A stretch of 64,000 nt of DNA, from assembly GCA_913776245.1 (NCBI GenBank), contig CAJYLO010000005.1, forward strand, positions 62,001-126,000. Direction: 5' to 3'. Made by a program: the position numbers and the translations under genes. Positions 9,215-18,924 of this stretch are shown here, piece by piece. The DNA is from an uncultured Chryseobacterium sp. GTDB lineage: Bacteria > Bacteroidota > Bacteroidia > Flavobacteriales > Weeksellaceae. Numbering within the stretch: position 1 is the stretch's first letter; the number at the start of each line of letters is the position of its first letter. Below the pieces are notes generated by a model that was not told where the DNA came from, searched no databases, and was given only the letters and a program-made list of their open reading frames with translations.

Positions 9215-9631
9215 ATGCAAAAGATATTTTTGGATACCAATATCATCCTGGATTTCCTTGGAGAACGAGAAGGTTTTTATGAAGCGTCCGCAAAAATTAT
9301 GACTTTGGCGGACAAAAAAAAGATACAAGCTTATACTTCACCAAGTTCTGTTTCCAATGTTTTTTATGTCTTAGCAAAATATGAAAGCTCCAAAATTGCA
9401 TTAGAAAAAATCAGAAAATTCAAATTACTTTGTTCAATGTCTGTGATGGATGACGAAGTGGTGGAAAAGGCCATCAATTCTGACTTCAAAGACTTCGAAG
9501 ATGCAATGCAATATTTCAGTGCGCTGGCTTCCAACTGTGAGATCATCATCACCCGAAACGAAAAAGATTTTAAAAATGCGATGATACCTGTGATGAATGC
9601 TGAGAGTTATTTGTTGATTTTGAAGAAGTAA
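9215..9631 (+). CDS. PIN domain ribonuclease toxin (VapC-like)
   Basis: A 138-aa PIN domain starting with the conserved FLDTNIILDF (acidic residue D7). The acidic residues of DFKDFEDAMQ near residue 90 follow, then ITRNEKDF near residue 113. PIN toxins cleave RNA with a metal held by three or four acidic residues. It directly follows the antitoxin gene and ends 1 bp from the convergent M14 peptidase gene. Confidence 0.85.
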   Translation: MQKIFLDTNIILDFLGEREGFYEASAKIMTLADKKKIQAYTSPSSVSNVFYVLAKYESSKIALEKIRKFKLLCSMSVMDDEVVEKAINSDFKDFEDAMQYFSALASNCEIIITRNEKDFKNAMIPVMNAESYLLILKK

Positions 9632-11344
9632 TTAATTAACCCTAAAAACCGGATAAAGCCGATGCGTTTTCTCGTAATATTCCGAATGTTTATAAACCCA
9701 ATCCAACTGCGCTTGTCCGTCCTCAGCCAATTTAGAATTATTGGCCTTCTCTAATTCGAAAGCGGTTTTCAAAGCTTTGTTATCTTTCAGAAGTTTGCTC
9801 GCTGTATCTTCAAAAACATAAGCCGAATAATATTCTTTCTGACCCAGAATCGCATCAAAGAAATTCCAGTTGAAATATGAATCGACCGCTTCCGGTTCCA
9901 AAGTTTCTAAAAGAAATTTCACGCCGTCTTGATTGAGTGGAACAATAAAATCACCTTTTCTGAATTTGATTTTCCCGGATTCTTTGGTCACAAATGTGTC
10001 GTAATGCAGATAATGACCTTCGTAAGGATTCGGAACTGTTTTGAAATCTTTGATTCTGTATTGCTCCACCAAAATTGTCGAATCCTGTTTGATTGGCGTC
10101 ATTTGGATTTGGTTGAGTTTCAGCAAATCGATGATTTTCCATTCGGATTGTGGAATGACATAATATTTCGGAATCGTGATTTCTTTTGCCGGAACATAAG
10201 TATTGTAGAACTTGACAGGTTTTGAAAACTTGGAGTTTCTGTCATACCAAAGTCTGGTTTTTCCGGAAACATCACTCGGTTTGTATTTCGCTTCAAAACC
10301 TTTGAAATCAATGTTTTCAAACTTTGTGGAATCGAGTTTCCAAGATAAAGCGTATCGGTTTCCGGCTTTGTATTGTTTCAGATTTTCGGTTCTTTTTTGC
10401 TGAATAGTTTTATAATTTTCATCGATATAATTCAGATTATCCACCATATAATCGTAAGTCACTTTCACACGGTCTTTGTATGGTTTCAGCATATGCGTTT
10501 CCACAACTGTCCCGATGGCATTGAACAAAGTGGTGTAACCCGTCGCATATCTTGGCGAATCCACAAAAGCGGAAAAACCGCCGTCCGGAACATCGCCGTG
10601 GATGTTGACATAAGGAACGGAAATCACGCCTTTTTTCTCCATATTTTTCAGAAGTGTTTTCTGCATTTCGTCATTGAAATAATTGCCGAGAACATTGCCC
10701 AAACGTTCCTTGTTCGTAGAAATATAAGTGAAAGTGTATTGATAATCTGCGCCGTTGCTGACATGATTATCGATAAAAACATCCGGCTTCAGCCATTGAA
10801 AAATCTTCTGGAAACTTCTGGAATTTTTTGAATCCGACTTGATGAAATCCCGGTTCAAATCATAATTTCTTGCATTGCCACGGAAACCATATTCTTCCGG
10901 TCCATTTTGATTGGCTCTGGAAAAACTCCCTCTGTTCAACATTCCGCTGGCGTTGTAACTTGCAATGGCTGCGAAGATCACATTTTTAGGCGCTTTGACT
11001 TTTCCGGTAACCAAATCCCGCATCAGCATCATCGTTGCATCGATCCCGTCCGGTTCGCCTGGATGAATGCCGTTGTTCACGAACAAAACCGATTCCCCTT
11101 TTCTCGCTTCTTCAAAACTTTTTCCTGAAGGATTGAAAATCACAACATCGATGGGCGCGCCATTATCATCTTCGCCTTTGGTCTCATAACTGATTGATGG
11201 ATACTGTTTTGATAATTCCTGATAGAATTGTCGCATCTCGTCAAAAGTCGTGGTTTGATTTCCGTTGCCTTTTTCGTAAGGTGTTTGGATTTGTGAATAG
11301 CCGAAAACAGAAATTAGGATGAATAAGAATGAGAGATTTTTCAT
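9632..11344 (-). CDS. M14 family zinc carboxypeptidase, exported
   Basis: A 570-aa protein with a signal peptide (cleavage near FGYSQ). Zinc-ligand motif HPGE occurs in NNGIHPGEPDG near residue 92. The substrate-binding NYDLNRDF follows near residue 160 and the third ligand His in FIDNHVS near residue 192. M14 enzymes remove C-terminal residues or act on peptidoglycan peptides; which applies here cannot be read. A terminator at 11371-11398 separates it from the upstream gene. Confidence 0.85.
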   Translation of the reverse strand: MKNLSFLFILISVFGYSQIQTPYEKGNGNQTTTFDEMRQFYQELSKQYPSISYETKGEDDNGAPIDVVIFNPSGKSFEEARKGESVLFVNNGIHPGEPDGIDATMMLMRDLVTGKVKAPKNVIFAAIASYNASGMLNRGSFSRANQNGPEEYGFRGNARNYDLNRDFIKSDSKNSRSFQKIFQWLKPDVFIDNHVSNGADYQYTFTYISTNKERLGNVLGNYFNDEMQKTLLKNMEKKGVISVPYVNIHGDVPDGGFSAFVDSPRYATGYTTLFNAIGTVVETHMLKPYKDRVKVTYDYMVDNLNYIDENYKTIQQKRTENLKQYKAGNRYALSWKLDSTKFENIDFKGFEAKYKPSDVSGKTRLWYDRNSKFSKPVKFYNTYVPAKEITIPKYYVIPQSEWKIIDLLKLNQIQMTPIKQDSTILVEQYRIKDFKTVPNPYEGHYLHYDTFVTKESGKIKFRKGDFIVPLNQDGVKFLLETLEPEAVDSYFNWNFFDAILGQKEYYSAYVFEDTASKLLKDNKALKTAFELEKANNSKLAEDGQAQLDWVYKHSEYYEKTHRLYPVFRVN

Positions 11345-11370
11345 ATTGTAAATGTAAAAAAGTACAAATA

Positions 11371-11398
11371 AAAAATCGCCTCAACTGAAGCGATTTTT
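11371..11398 (-). terminator. Terminator of the lepA-M48-hypothetical unit
   Basis: AAAAATCGC (11371-11379) pairs with GCGATTTTT (11390-11398) around a 10-nt loop, immediately after the stop at 11400 on the minus strand. Confidence 0.7.
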
Positions 11399-11399
11399 C

Positions 11400-12881
11400 T
11401 TATTCTATATAGATTTTTTCAAGATGCAGCTCTGCTTGTTTTCCGGCTGGGTTCTTTTTATCTTTTTTAAAATATTCAATCAAGCCGACATAACCATTTT
11501 TAGCAGCAAAGAACCAAGTGTTGGAGTCTTTCTTTTCCAGATCTATTTTTTCCAGCTTAAAAGATTTTGTCGCATCATTATAAACCAAAATATTCAGAAC
11601 AAGCTTTTTTTCCTGATCCGGATCTATGAAAAAAGAAGCATATCCATTATTATTCTGAATACTCTGCCCATATCTGTATTTTGGATACAGACTTTTATTA
11701 ACTTCATTAGAAGCCATTTTTACAACTTTGAAATTCTGATCCAAAATCAGGTAAAAAAGTTCTGTAAACTTGTATCCACCAGACATAAAATCTGACTTAA
11801 ACGTTTCTCCAAAAACAAGGTGTGTTCCGTCTGGTCTGATCTCGAAATCTTTAAAATCCAGAAATCCCTCCTTTGCTATTTTCCCATTCGTGTCAATAGG
11901 AACATACGTCGCCAGATCTGTAAATGGAACATAGCTGTTGGTGACTACGTTACCTCCGTTCCTTTTATAGCTTTTTTTGAAAATCCCGAGTTTATTCATC
12001 GTAAAAGCTGCAGATGTCTGATCTCCGCTATAATACTCACCAATGCTCACCAGATCATCGCCTATGAACTTGACCGTGTTTATCACTAATTTCTTTCCGG
12101 TCTCATCCATTGATGAAAAGGCGGACTCTTTGCCAGTTTCTGTATCAAGAATAAGCAGCTTGCTGGAGAGATATTTTTTCTTTTTGAAATAATTAGCCTT
12201 CAGCGCGATACTTTTTTCGTCATTAGCAAGAAAGTCATATTCATAAAAATGTTCCGGCGTTTCTCCGACCTTGGTAGGCAAGATCCATTTCTGATTTCCA
12301 TCCAGATCAATAAAAATTCCATTCTTTACAAAAGAATAGGAACCACTAATCGATCTGTTTGCTAAAAGAAACCCTTTGTCTTTTGCTTTATAAGCCAGAC
12401 CACCTTCATTATAGAATTTATCAAAGCTATCTTTAAGAACAGTGTTTTCCGTGTTCATTAGCTGATAATTTTGCAAAGTAAACGGCTTTTTCACTTCGGA
12501 AGTTTTGATATCGATCAAAACATACTGCTGATTTTTATAAAATCCTCCTGAACCCAATTCTGTGAAGCCCAAAAGAACTTTCCCTTTGTTGAATAAGGCC
12601 TGACTAAGTCTTTGATTAGGAACCTGACGGGCAATTACAAATTCATTTGTAGATATTTTATTAAAATTTTTATCTAGGATAATATATTTGTATTTATTTT
12701 GCCTTGCATCAATTTTGTCCAGCTTATGAAGCTCCAGATATCCGAAAAGCTCTTCACCGTCATAAAGGGATTTGAACTCTTCCAGTTCGCCTCCCAGATT
12801 GCCTAGGATTTCATAAGTCTGAGAATAAGCACGGTTTCCCGCCATAAAGATGATCAGAAATAATGTCAATAGTTTTTTCAT
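11400..12881 (-). CDS. Exported hypothetical protein
   Basis: A 493-aa protein with an N-terminal signal peptide ending near AYSQ. The body is rich in beta-strand-like segments with repeated Lys/Tyr/Phe patterns. I do not recognise a catalytic motif or family. Its ATG is 3 bp from the M48 peptidase stop, so it is translated from the same transcript and may work with that peptidase in the envelope. Confidence 0.7.
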   Translation of the reverse strand: MKKLLTLFLIIFMAGNRAYSQTYEILGNLGGELEEFKSLYDGEELFGYLELHKLDKIDARQNKYKYIILDKNFNKISTNEFVIARQVPNQRLSQALFNKGKVLLGFTELGSGGFYKNQQYVLIDIKTSEVKKPFTLQNYQLMNTENTVLKDSFDKFYNEGGLAYKAKDKGFLLANRSISGSYSFVKNGIFIDLDGNQKWILPTKVGETPEHFYEYDFLANDEKSIALKANYFKKKKYLSSKLLILDTETGKESAFSSMDETGKKLVINTVKFIGDDLVSIGEYYSGDQTSAAFTMNKLGIFKKSYKRNGGNVVTNSYVPFTDLATYVPIDTNGKIAKEGFLDFKDFEIRPDGTHLVFGETFKSDFMSGGYKFTELFYLILDQNFKVVKMASNEVNKSLYPKYRYGQSIQNNNGYASFFIDPDQEKKLVLNILVYNDATKSFKLEKIDLEKKDSNTWFFAAKNGYVGLIEYFKKDKKNPAGKQAELHLEKIYIE

Positions 12882-12883
12882 GG

Positions 12884-14167
12884 TTAATTTTTTTGTGTGG
12901 ACAGAATAACGAGTTTATCAAGATAGGCGTTAGAAATATTATCAAAAAAAGTATAAAAAAGCTGTTCACTTTTGCTATGCTCTTTAGGATTTGGAAATAT
13001 AATATATTTACCGTAGTTTTTAGATTCCCTTGCCGTCTTCAGCTGTTTTAAATTTTCTGACAGCATATTAGCTGCAAATCTGTCATTGGGATGTTTTTTA
13101 AGATATAGCATCGAAAAATAAAGAGACCTGCCATAATTTTTCAGCAGATATGCGTTCTGGATATTTTCGAGTTCTGCCGCTTGCTTTAACTCCTGAAACA
13201 TCGAATGATTATTTTCAAAAACCGGATTTTGGTTGCCTTCCAGATTTTTAACGATATTGATACGTTCCTCACAAGAGGGATGCGTTTTTAGAGAATCGAT
13301 ATTCCATTTAAAAAAATTCTCGTCGATGCTGGTGTATTCGGACATCCCTTCTCCGGAAAACAGTTTGGCATCTGCAGATTCCAAAGAAAGAATTTTACGA
13401 AAATCGTCCGTGGTTAGGCTGTCTTTTTCTATATCGGAAGTTTCCAGTATTTTCAGAAGCTTTAAAATTTCACTTGTAGAATATTTAGTTCCTTTCAATA
13501 TTTCCCAAGACTTTTTATCTGCATCAATTTCATCTTCTCTTCGTTTTTTCTGATTGTTATAAACCAGACTTTTAAGAAGAGATTCTGCTTCTTTATTTTT
13601 ATTGAATTTTTGCTTTTTGATTTGTCTTGCTTCAGAAATCAGCTCATCATCTGTAGAAATCTGAACATACTTATCCACTTTATTTTTAGAATGAGCTAAA
13701 ACATTATGACCAAGTTCATGAGCTAAAACGGCAGCTAGCTGATTCTCATTTTCCAGAATTGTAAGAAAATTCTGATTGAAGATCAAGGTGCCGTTAATTG
13801 TCATATAGGCATTCTTGACTTCATCTCGTGAAATCATTATCTTCAGACGTTTAGCATTTTCCTCATAAGACGTAAATTCAGAAACAATACTTCTGATATA
13901 GTCTTCCAGTTTTGGATAGCTATAGATTTCATTATTATTTACATCTCTTATCAGTCCGTCGAATATGCTATTATAAAGATTATTATAGACTTTTCTTTTT
14001 TCGGAAGCCTCGGTTCTTACGGACTGAATGAAAGCTTTTTTATCTTCATCCAGTCTGCTCAGTAATGTTTTTTTATAAACATAATTTGCGGTGTCCGTAG
14101 GTCTGTAGATATCCTGACATCTGAACAGACTGTAAAAGAAAATCAGAAAGCAAAAGAGTGGTTTCAC
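12884..14167 (-). CDS. M48 family metallopeptidase
   Basis: A 427-aa exported peptidase with a signal peptide at 1-20. The zinc site is AVLAHELGHNVLAHS (HExxH) near residue 146, and a downstream Glu/Asp region 'REDEIDADKKSWEIL' fits the third-ligand motif. M48 enzymes such as BepA degrade misassembled outer-membrane proteins, a plausible role here, though the C-terminus lacks an obvious TPR array. It lies 5 bp after lepA and 2 bp before the hypothetical gene. Confidence 0.82.
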   Translation of the reverse strand: MKPLFCFLIFFYSLFRCQDIYRPTDTANYVYKKTLLSRLDEDKKAFIQSVRTEASEKRKVYNNLYNSIFDGLIRDVNNNEIYSYPKLEDYIRSIVSEFTSYEENAKRLKIMISRDEVKNAYMTINGTLIFNQNFLTILENENQLAAVLAHELGHNVLAHSKNKVDKYVQISTDDELISEARQIKKQKFNKNKEAESLLKSLVYNNQKKRREDEIDADKKSWEILKGTKYSTSEILKLLKILETSDIEKDSLTTDDFRKILSLESADAKLFSGEGMSEYTSIDENFFKWNIDSLKTHPSCEERINIVKNLEGNQNPVFENNHSMFQELKQAAELENIQNAYLLKNYGRSLYFSMLYLKKHPNDRFAANMLSENLKQLKTARESKNYGKYIIFPNPKEHSKSEQLFYTFFDNISNAYLDKLVILSTQKN

Positions 14168-14172
14168 AGAAA

Positions 14173-15969
14173 TTAATCATTAAGCTTCAAAACTGCCATA
14201 AACGCAGACTGCGGAACCTCAACTCTACCAATCTGCTTCATTTTTTTCTTACCTTCTTTCTGTTTCTCGAGAAGTTTACGTTTTCTGGAAATATCACCAC
14301 CGTAACATTTCGCCGTAACGTCTTTTCTTAATGCTTTGATGGTTTCCCTGGCGATAACTTTCGTTCCAAGTGCTGCCTGAACCGCGATATCAAATTGCTG
14401 TCTCGGAATCAGCTCACGTAATTTCTCACACATCTTTTTACCAATGTGATAAGCGTTGGAATCGTGAATCAATGAAGAAAGAGCATCTACCATATCGCCA
14501 TTAATCAAAATATCCATTTTCACCAATTTAGAAGCTCTGAAGCCAATCGGATGATAATCGAATGAAGCATAACCTTTGGAAATAGACTTCAGCCTGTCAT
14601 AAAAATCGAAAACTACTTCTGCTAAAGGCATATTGAAAATCAATTCCACTCTGTCCGATGTCAGGTAACTCTGGTTGACAATCTCACCACGCTTTTCGAT
14701 ACAAAGTGTCATTACGGAACCCACAAAGTCGGATTTTGTAATAATTGAAGCCTTAATAAACGGCTCTTCAACACGATCCATTGTGGTTGGATCCATCATT
14801 TCGGATGGATTATTGATTAATATTACCTCTTCAGGATCTTTTTTGGTAAATCCATGGTAAGATACGTTCGGAACCGTAGTGATCACGTTCATATTGAATT
14901 CTCTGTCCAAACGTTCCTGAACGATTTCCATATGCAACATTCCCAGGAAGCCGCAACGGAATCCAAAACCAAGCGCCGCCGAACTTTCCGGCTCGAAAAC
15001 CAGAGAAGCATCATTCAGCCTTAATTTTTCAAGGGAAAATCTCAACTCTTCAAAATCTTCTGAATCAATCGGGTAAATTCCTGCAAAAACCATTGGTTTT
15101 ACCTCTTCAAAACCTTCAATCGGTCCTGATGCAGGTTTTTCAAATGAAGTAATGGTGTCACCAACTTTAACTTCCCGGGCATCTTTGATTCCGGAAACCA
15201 GATAGCCTACATCACCGCATTCTACGGTTTTCTTAGGAACCTGCTTTAATTTCAGTGTTCCAACCTCATCGGCTCCATATTCTTTTCCGGTGGCGAAGAA
15301 TTTAATTTTTTCGTTTTTAGAAATACTTCCGTTCACCACTTTGAAATATGCTTCAATTCCTCTGAACGGGTTGTAAACCGAATCAAAGATTAATGCCTGA
15401 AGCGGTGCGTCCGGATCTCCAACCGGAGCCGGAATTCTTTCAACAATTTGTTCCAACAGATGATGGACACCTTCACCTGTCTTTCCCGACACTCTCAGCA
15501 CATCCTCATATTCGCAGCCGATGAGATTCATAATCTCGTCGGTTACTTCTTCCGGATTTGCGGAAGGAAGATCTATTTTATTCAGAATCGGGATGATTGT
15601 TAAATCATTCTCCAACGCAAGATATAAATTACTGATCGTCTGCGCCTGGATGCTTTGAGCTGCATCAACAATCAGAAGCGCTCCTTCGCAAGCTGCGATA
15701 GAACGGGAGACTTCGTAAGAAAAGTCCACGTGTCCCGGCGTATCAATTAGATTAAGAATAAATTTTTCTCCTTTATATTCATAATCCATCTGGATCGCGT
15801 GAGATTTGATCGTAATGCCGCGTTCCTTTTCCAGATCCATATCATCCAGCGTCTGAGACTGCAATTCTCTTTGCGTGACAGTGTTTGTATATTCTAAAAG
15901 ACGATCTGCCAACGTGCTCTTACCGTGGTCGATATGTGCAATGATGCAGAAATTCCTGATATTCTTCAT
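14173..15969 (-). CDS. lepA: Translation elongation factor 4 (LepA)
   Basis: A ribosome-binding GTPase with G1 [10 protein letters not shown]3 DTPGH and G4 NKID, followed by EF-G-like domains and the C-terminal LepA domain. The ATG at 15969 gives 598 aa, the family's normal length, and begins directly with [15 protein letters not shown] longer open frame to 16062 adds 31 non-conserved residues and overlaps the promoter, so I reject it. It heads a unit with M48 and the hypothetical gene. Confidence 0.95.
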   Translation of the reverse strand: MKNIRNFCIIAHIDHGKSTLADRLLEYTNTVTQRELQSQTLDDMDLEKERGITIKSHAIQMDYEYKGEKFILNLIDTPGHVDFSYEVSRSIAACEGALLIVDAAQSIQAQTISNLYLALENDLTIIPILNKIDLPSANPEEVTDEIMNLIGCEYEDVLRVSGKTGEGVHHLLEQIVERIPAPVGDPDAPLQALIFDSVYNPFRGIEAYFKVVNGSISKNEKIKFFATGKEYGADEVGTLKLKQVPKKTVECGDVGYLVSGIKDAREVKVGDTITSFEKPASGPIEGFEEVKPMVFAGIYPIDSEDFEELRFSLEKLRLNDASLVFEPESSAALGFGFRCGFLGMLHMEIVQERLDREFNMNVITTVPNVSYHGFTKKDPEEVILINNPSEMMDPTTMDRVEEPFIKASIITKSDFVGSVMTLCIEKRGEIVNQSYLTSDRVELIFNMPLAEVVFDFYDRLKSISKGYASFDYHPIGFRASKLVKMDILINGDMVDALSSLIHDSNAYHIGKKMCEKLRELIPRQQFDIAVQAALGTKVIARETIKALRKDVTAKCYGGDISRKRKLLEKQKEGKKKMKQIGRVEVPQSAFMAVLKLND

Positions 15970-15988
15970 TGATAATTCTTGTAATCTG

Positions 15989-15996
15989 CAAAAATA
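15989..15996 (-). promoter_or_regulatory. -7 box for lepA
   Basis: TATTTTTG on the minus strand, 19 bp upstream of the lepA ATG; it supports the shorter start. No clear -33 TTG. Confidence 0.4.
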
Positions 15997-16139
15997 CATT
16001 TTTTTGTAAGAAGTTGGAAGCCGGATGTTAGATGATTGATGTTTACAAAAATTATTTTCCACTCATAACAGAAAACTTAGTTTTTTCCAAAGACAAACGT
16101 TAATCTTTCATAAAAAAAAGAGATTGATGAAAAAAGTTT

Positions 16140-16147
16140 TATTTTTG
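16140..16147 (+). promoter_or_regulatory. -7 box for bamD
   Basis: TATTTTTG on the plus strand, 47 bp upstream of the bamD ATG. Confidence 0.35.
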
Positions 16148-16194
16148 CAGATTATTAATAATATTCAACAGTTAAGAATATTCTGACGATCGTT

Positions 16195-17187
16195 ATGAAG
16201 AAATATATTAGTTTGCTGATGCTGTCGGTGGTTTTGCTTTCCTGCAAAACAGAAATGGATAGAGCAATGAAAAGTGCCGATAAGGATTTTATCCTGAAGG
16301 TAGCCAATGAAAAATTTGCGAAAAAGAAATGGAGCGATGCACTTGCTTTATATGACAGATTGCCAAATTTAGTAGCCGGAACGGATGATGCGCCCAATGT
16401 TGTCTTTAATTCTGCTTATGCTAATTATTATGACAAAAATTACAGATTAGCTGCCAATCAGTTCAAGAATTTCACCATCAGTTTTCCTCAGGATCCGAGA
16501 AAAGAAGAAGCCGCTTATTTTTCTGCGCTTTGCTACTATGAAGGGTCTTTGGATTACAATCTGGATCAGAGCAATACGGAGTCTGCCATAACAGAACTTC
16601 AGAATTTCATCAATGAATATCCGGATTCCGAACGTTCAAAAAACATTAACCAGATGATTGATGAACTGAGTTACAAGCTGGAGTTCAAAGCATTTGAAAA
16701 TGCAAGGCAGTATTATAAAATGGCAGAATATAAAGCTGCGACCGTTGCTTTTGAAAATGTTCTTGAGGATTTTCCGGCAACTAAACTAAGACCAAAAATC
16801 TATGATATCATTATGAAATCCAAATATGAGCTTGCTCTTAATTCGGTTTATGATCTTAAAAAAGAACGTCTGGATGCTGCCACTGCTTATGCAAAAAGAA
16901 TTTCTAATGAGCTGCCGGACAGCGAGGCTGCAAAAACAGCAAATGATCTTTATACTAAACTGGAAAATGAGAAAGTAAAATTTGCAAAAGTTCAGGAAGA
17001 AGTAGAAAAAAGAAAGGCAGAATACGAAGCGAAAGTGAAAAATGCCCAGGCTAAGGAAAATGAGAAAAAGGAAATGGCTCAGGAAAAAAACCAGCTGGAT
17101 ATGGAAAAGGCCGCAGAACAGACCAGAAGAGACAGCGCGAAGATCAATTCACCTGAACCTCAGGCCACTTTTAAGTTTAAAAGATAA
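16195..17187 (+). CDS. bamD: Outer-membrane assembly lipoprotein BamD
   Basis: A 330-aa lipoprotein with lipobox LLSC (Cys near residue 17). It carries TPR-type helix pairs through about residue 250 ('AANQFKNFTISFPQDPRKEEAAYFSALCYY' region), then a long charged coiled-coil tail rich in Lys, Glu and Gln. BamD supports insertion of beta-barrels by BamA. The C-terminal coil extends beyond the E. coli protein. It is followed by the omega-like subunit gene, a layout I associate with Flavobacteriia. Confidence 0.85.
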   Translation: MKKYISLLMLSVVLLSCKTEMDRAMKSADKDFILKVANEKFAKKKWSDALALYDRLPNLVAGTDDAPNVVFNSAYANYYDKNYRLAANQFKNFTISFPQDPRKEEAAYFSALCYYEGSLDYNLDQSNTESAITELQNFINEYPDSERSKNINQMIDELSYKLEFKAFENARQYYKMAEYKAATVAFENVLEDFPATKLRPKIYDIIMKSKYELALNSVYDLKKERLDAATAYAKRISNELPDSEAAKTANDLYTKLENEKVKFAKVQEEVEKRKAEYEAKVKNAQAKENEKKEMAQEKNQLDMEKAAEQTRRDSAKINSPEPQATFKFKR

Positions 17188-17191
17188 TTAC

Positions 17192-17199
17192 TATATTTG
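17192..17199 (+). promoter_or_regulatory. -7 box for rpoZ
   Basis: TATATTTG, 24 bp upstream of the start codon and only 4 bp after the bamD stop. Confidence 0.45.
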
Positions 17200-17223
17200 C
17201 ATTCTCAAAAATAATTTCGCCCA

Positions 17224-17547
17224 ATGAGTGTTAAAGATACAAAAGCTGAAGTAAGTACAATTACTTACGACAAAGATAAAATCGAAGAAAAAGTTGGCAG
17301 CATCTATGAAGCTATCGTGATCATGGGTAAAAGAGCCGAACAGATCAATGCAGAAATCCGCTCAGAACTGCACGGGAAACTGGATGAATTTGCTGTTCAC
17401 AACTCTACTTTAGAAGAAGTTTTCGAAAACAGAGAGCAAATCGAGATCTCTAAACATTACGAAAAGCTTCCTAAGCCAACATCGATTGCGATCAAAGAAT
17501 GGCTGGATGATGAAATCTATTTCAGAAAAACTGAAGAAAAGAAATAA
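17224..17547 (+). CDS. rpoZ: DNA-directed RNA polymerase omega subunit (Bacteroidetes type)
   Basis: A 107-aa protein with the central 'SIYEAIVIMGKRAEQIN' segment, which corresponds to the omega core that clamps the beta' C-terminus (compare 'N.F.L...A..RA' in other phyla). Omega assists polymerase assembly. The location between bamD and coaBC agrees with this, since coaBC often adjoins rpoZ. The sequence is diverged from E. coli omega. Confidence 0.72.
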   Translation: MSVKDTKAEVSTITYDKDKIEEKVGSIYEAIVIMGKRAEQINAEIRSELHGKLDEFAVHNSTLEEVFENREQIEISKHYEKLPKPTSIAIKEWLDDEIYFRKTEEKK

Positions 17548-17565
17548 GCTTTCAACTCATAATAC

Positions 17566-17594
17566 AAACCGTTTCATTTTGAGACGGTTTTTTT
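17566..17594 (+). terminator. Terminator after rpoZ
   Basis: AAACCGTTTC pairs with GAGACGGTTT (one G-T pair) around a short T-rich loop, followed by a run of T. Confidence 0.75.
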
Positions 17595-17639
17595 GTTATT
17601 AAAATTATTAATACTTTCGTTAATAAAATCAGAAGCAAA

Positions 17640-18833
17640 ATGAGCTTGCAGAACAAAAAGATCATTATCGGAATCACCGGCGGAATTGCGGCCTATAAAA
17701 TCAATTACCTGGTAAGGGATTTTGTAAAGGCCGGAGCGGAAGCGAAGATTGTAATGACCAAATCCTCGGAAGATTTCGTTTCACCGCTTACGCTGTCCAC
17801 ACTTTCCGGAAATAAGGCTTATACTGATTTTTATGACGAAAACAAAACATGGAATAACCACGTAGAACTGGCACTTTGGGCAGATCTGATGCTGATAGCG
17901 CCCTGCACAGCCAATACGCTGGCAAAAATAGCCAACGGAATCTGTGACAATTTCCTGATGGCGGTTTATATGTCTGCAAAATGCCCTGTTATCATTGCTC
18001 CGGCGATGGATCTTGATATGTATGCCCATCCTGCGGTTGTCAGAAATCTGAATATTGCAGAAAGTTTTGGACACAAAATCATTCCGGCGGACTATGGGGA
18101 GCTCGCAAGCGGACTGGTTGGTCAAGGCAGACTGGCTGAGCCGGAAACGATCTTCAGAACTGTTGAAAATCAGCTCGTTAAAACAGATCCGGCATTTGCA
18201 GGAAAAAAAATCCTGATCACTGCAGGCCCGACTTATGAAAATATTGATCCTGTAAGATTCATCGGGAATCATTCCTCAGGAAAAATGGGCTTTGATCTGG
18301 CAAAAGAAGCTGCAAAAAGAGGAGCAGAAGTTGTTCTGGTTTCCGGTCCTTCTTCTCAAAAAACTGATGATAAAAACATCAAAATTTACAGAGTGACTTC
18401 TGCACAGGAAATGTTTGATGAAGTTTTCAAACATTATGAAAATGCGGATATTGCTATAATGAGCGCCGCCGTTGCAGATTATACGCCAAAAGTAAGAGCA
18501 ACAGAGAAGATCAAAAAAAATGATAACGAACTCACAATAGAGCTTATCAAAAATAAAGATATCCTGAGAACGATGGGCGAAAAAAAGACCCATCAGTTCC
18601 TGGTAGGTTTTGCCTTGGAAACCCAAAATGAAGAAGAAAACGCCAAAGGAAAACTTATCAAGAAAAACCTGGATATGATTGTCCTGAACTCTCTTCGGGA
18701 CGAAGGTGCAGGCTTTGCCAATGCTACCAATAAGATCAAAATATTTACACCGACAGAAGAACAGTCTTTTACATTAAAATCAAAAGAAGAAGTTGCCCGT
18801 GACATTCTGAACTTTATTGCGCAGAAATTGTAA
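17640..18833 (+). CDS. coaBC: Bifunctional phosphopantothenoylcysteine decarboxylase / phosphopantothenate-cysteine ligase
   Basis: A 397-aa fusion. The N-terminal flavoprotein domain (1-180) has the ITGGIAAYK start, the catalytic His in NNHVELALWAD and the PAMDLDMY motif. The C-terminal ligase domain starts at 'ILITAGPTYENIDPVRFIGN' near residue 187. It makes 4'-phosphopantetheine in CoA synthesis. CoaX is encoded at 6.1 kb. Confidence 0.95.
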   Translation: MSLQNKKIIIGITGGIAAYKINYLVRDFVKAGAEAKIVMTKSSEDFVSPLTLSTLSGNKAYTDFYDENKTWNNHVELALWADLMLIAPCTANTLAKIANGICDNFLMAVYMSAKCPVIIAPAMDLDMYAHPAVVRNLNIAESFGHKIIPADYGELASGLVGQGRLAEPETIFRTVENQLVKTDPAFAGKKILITAGPTYENIDPVRFIGNHSSGKMGFDLAKEAAKRGAEVVLVSGPSSQKTDDKNIKIYRVTSAQEMFDEVFKHYENADIAIMSAAVADYTPKVRATEKIKKNDNELTIELIKNKDILRTMGEKKTHQFLVGFALETQNEEENAKGKLIKKNLDMIVLNSLRDEGAGFANATNKIKIFTPTEEQSFTLKSKEEVARDILNFIAQKL

Positions 18834-18924
18834 CAAATCAGAAGGTTTTACGTTATCATTTTATCCTCTTGGATCATTATCTTTAGGAAAGAATCCTTAT
18901 TTTTACAAACACTTTTTTATACGA

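Noticed and set aside
15970..16062. N-terminal extension of LepA
   Set aside because: The 31 extra residues are not conserved and the frame crosses the -7 box; the start at 15969 gives the standard 598 aa.
18817..18924. Longer start of the DUF4835 protein overlapping coaBC
   Set aside because: The signal peptide begins at 18925; the upstream part is the out-of-frame end of coaBC and a gap.
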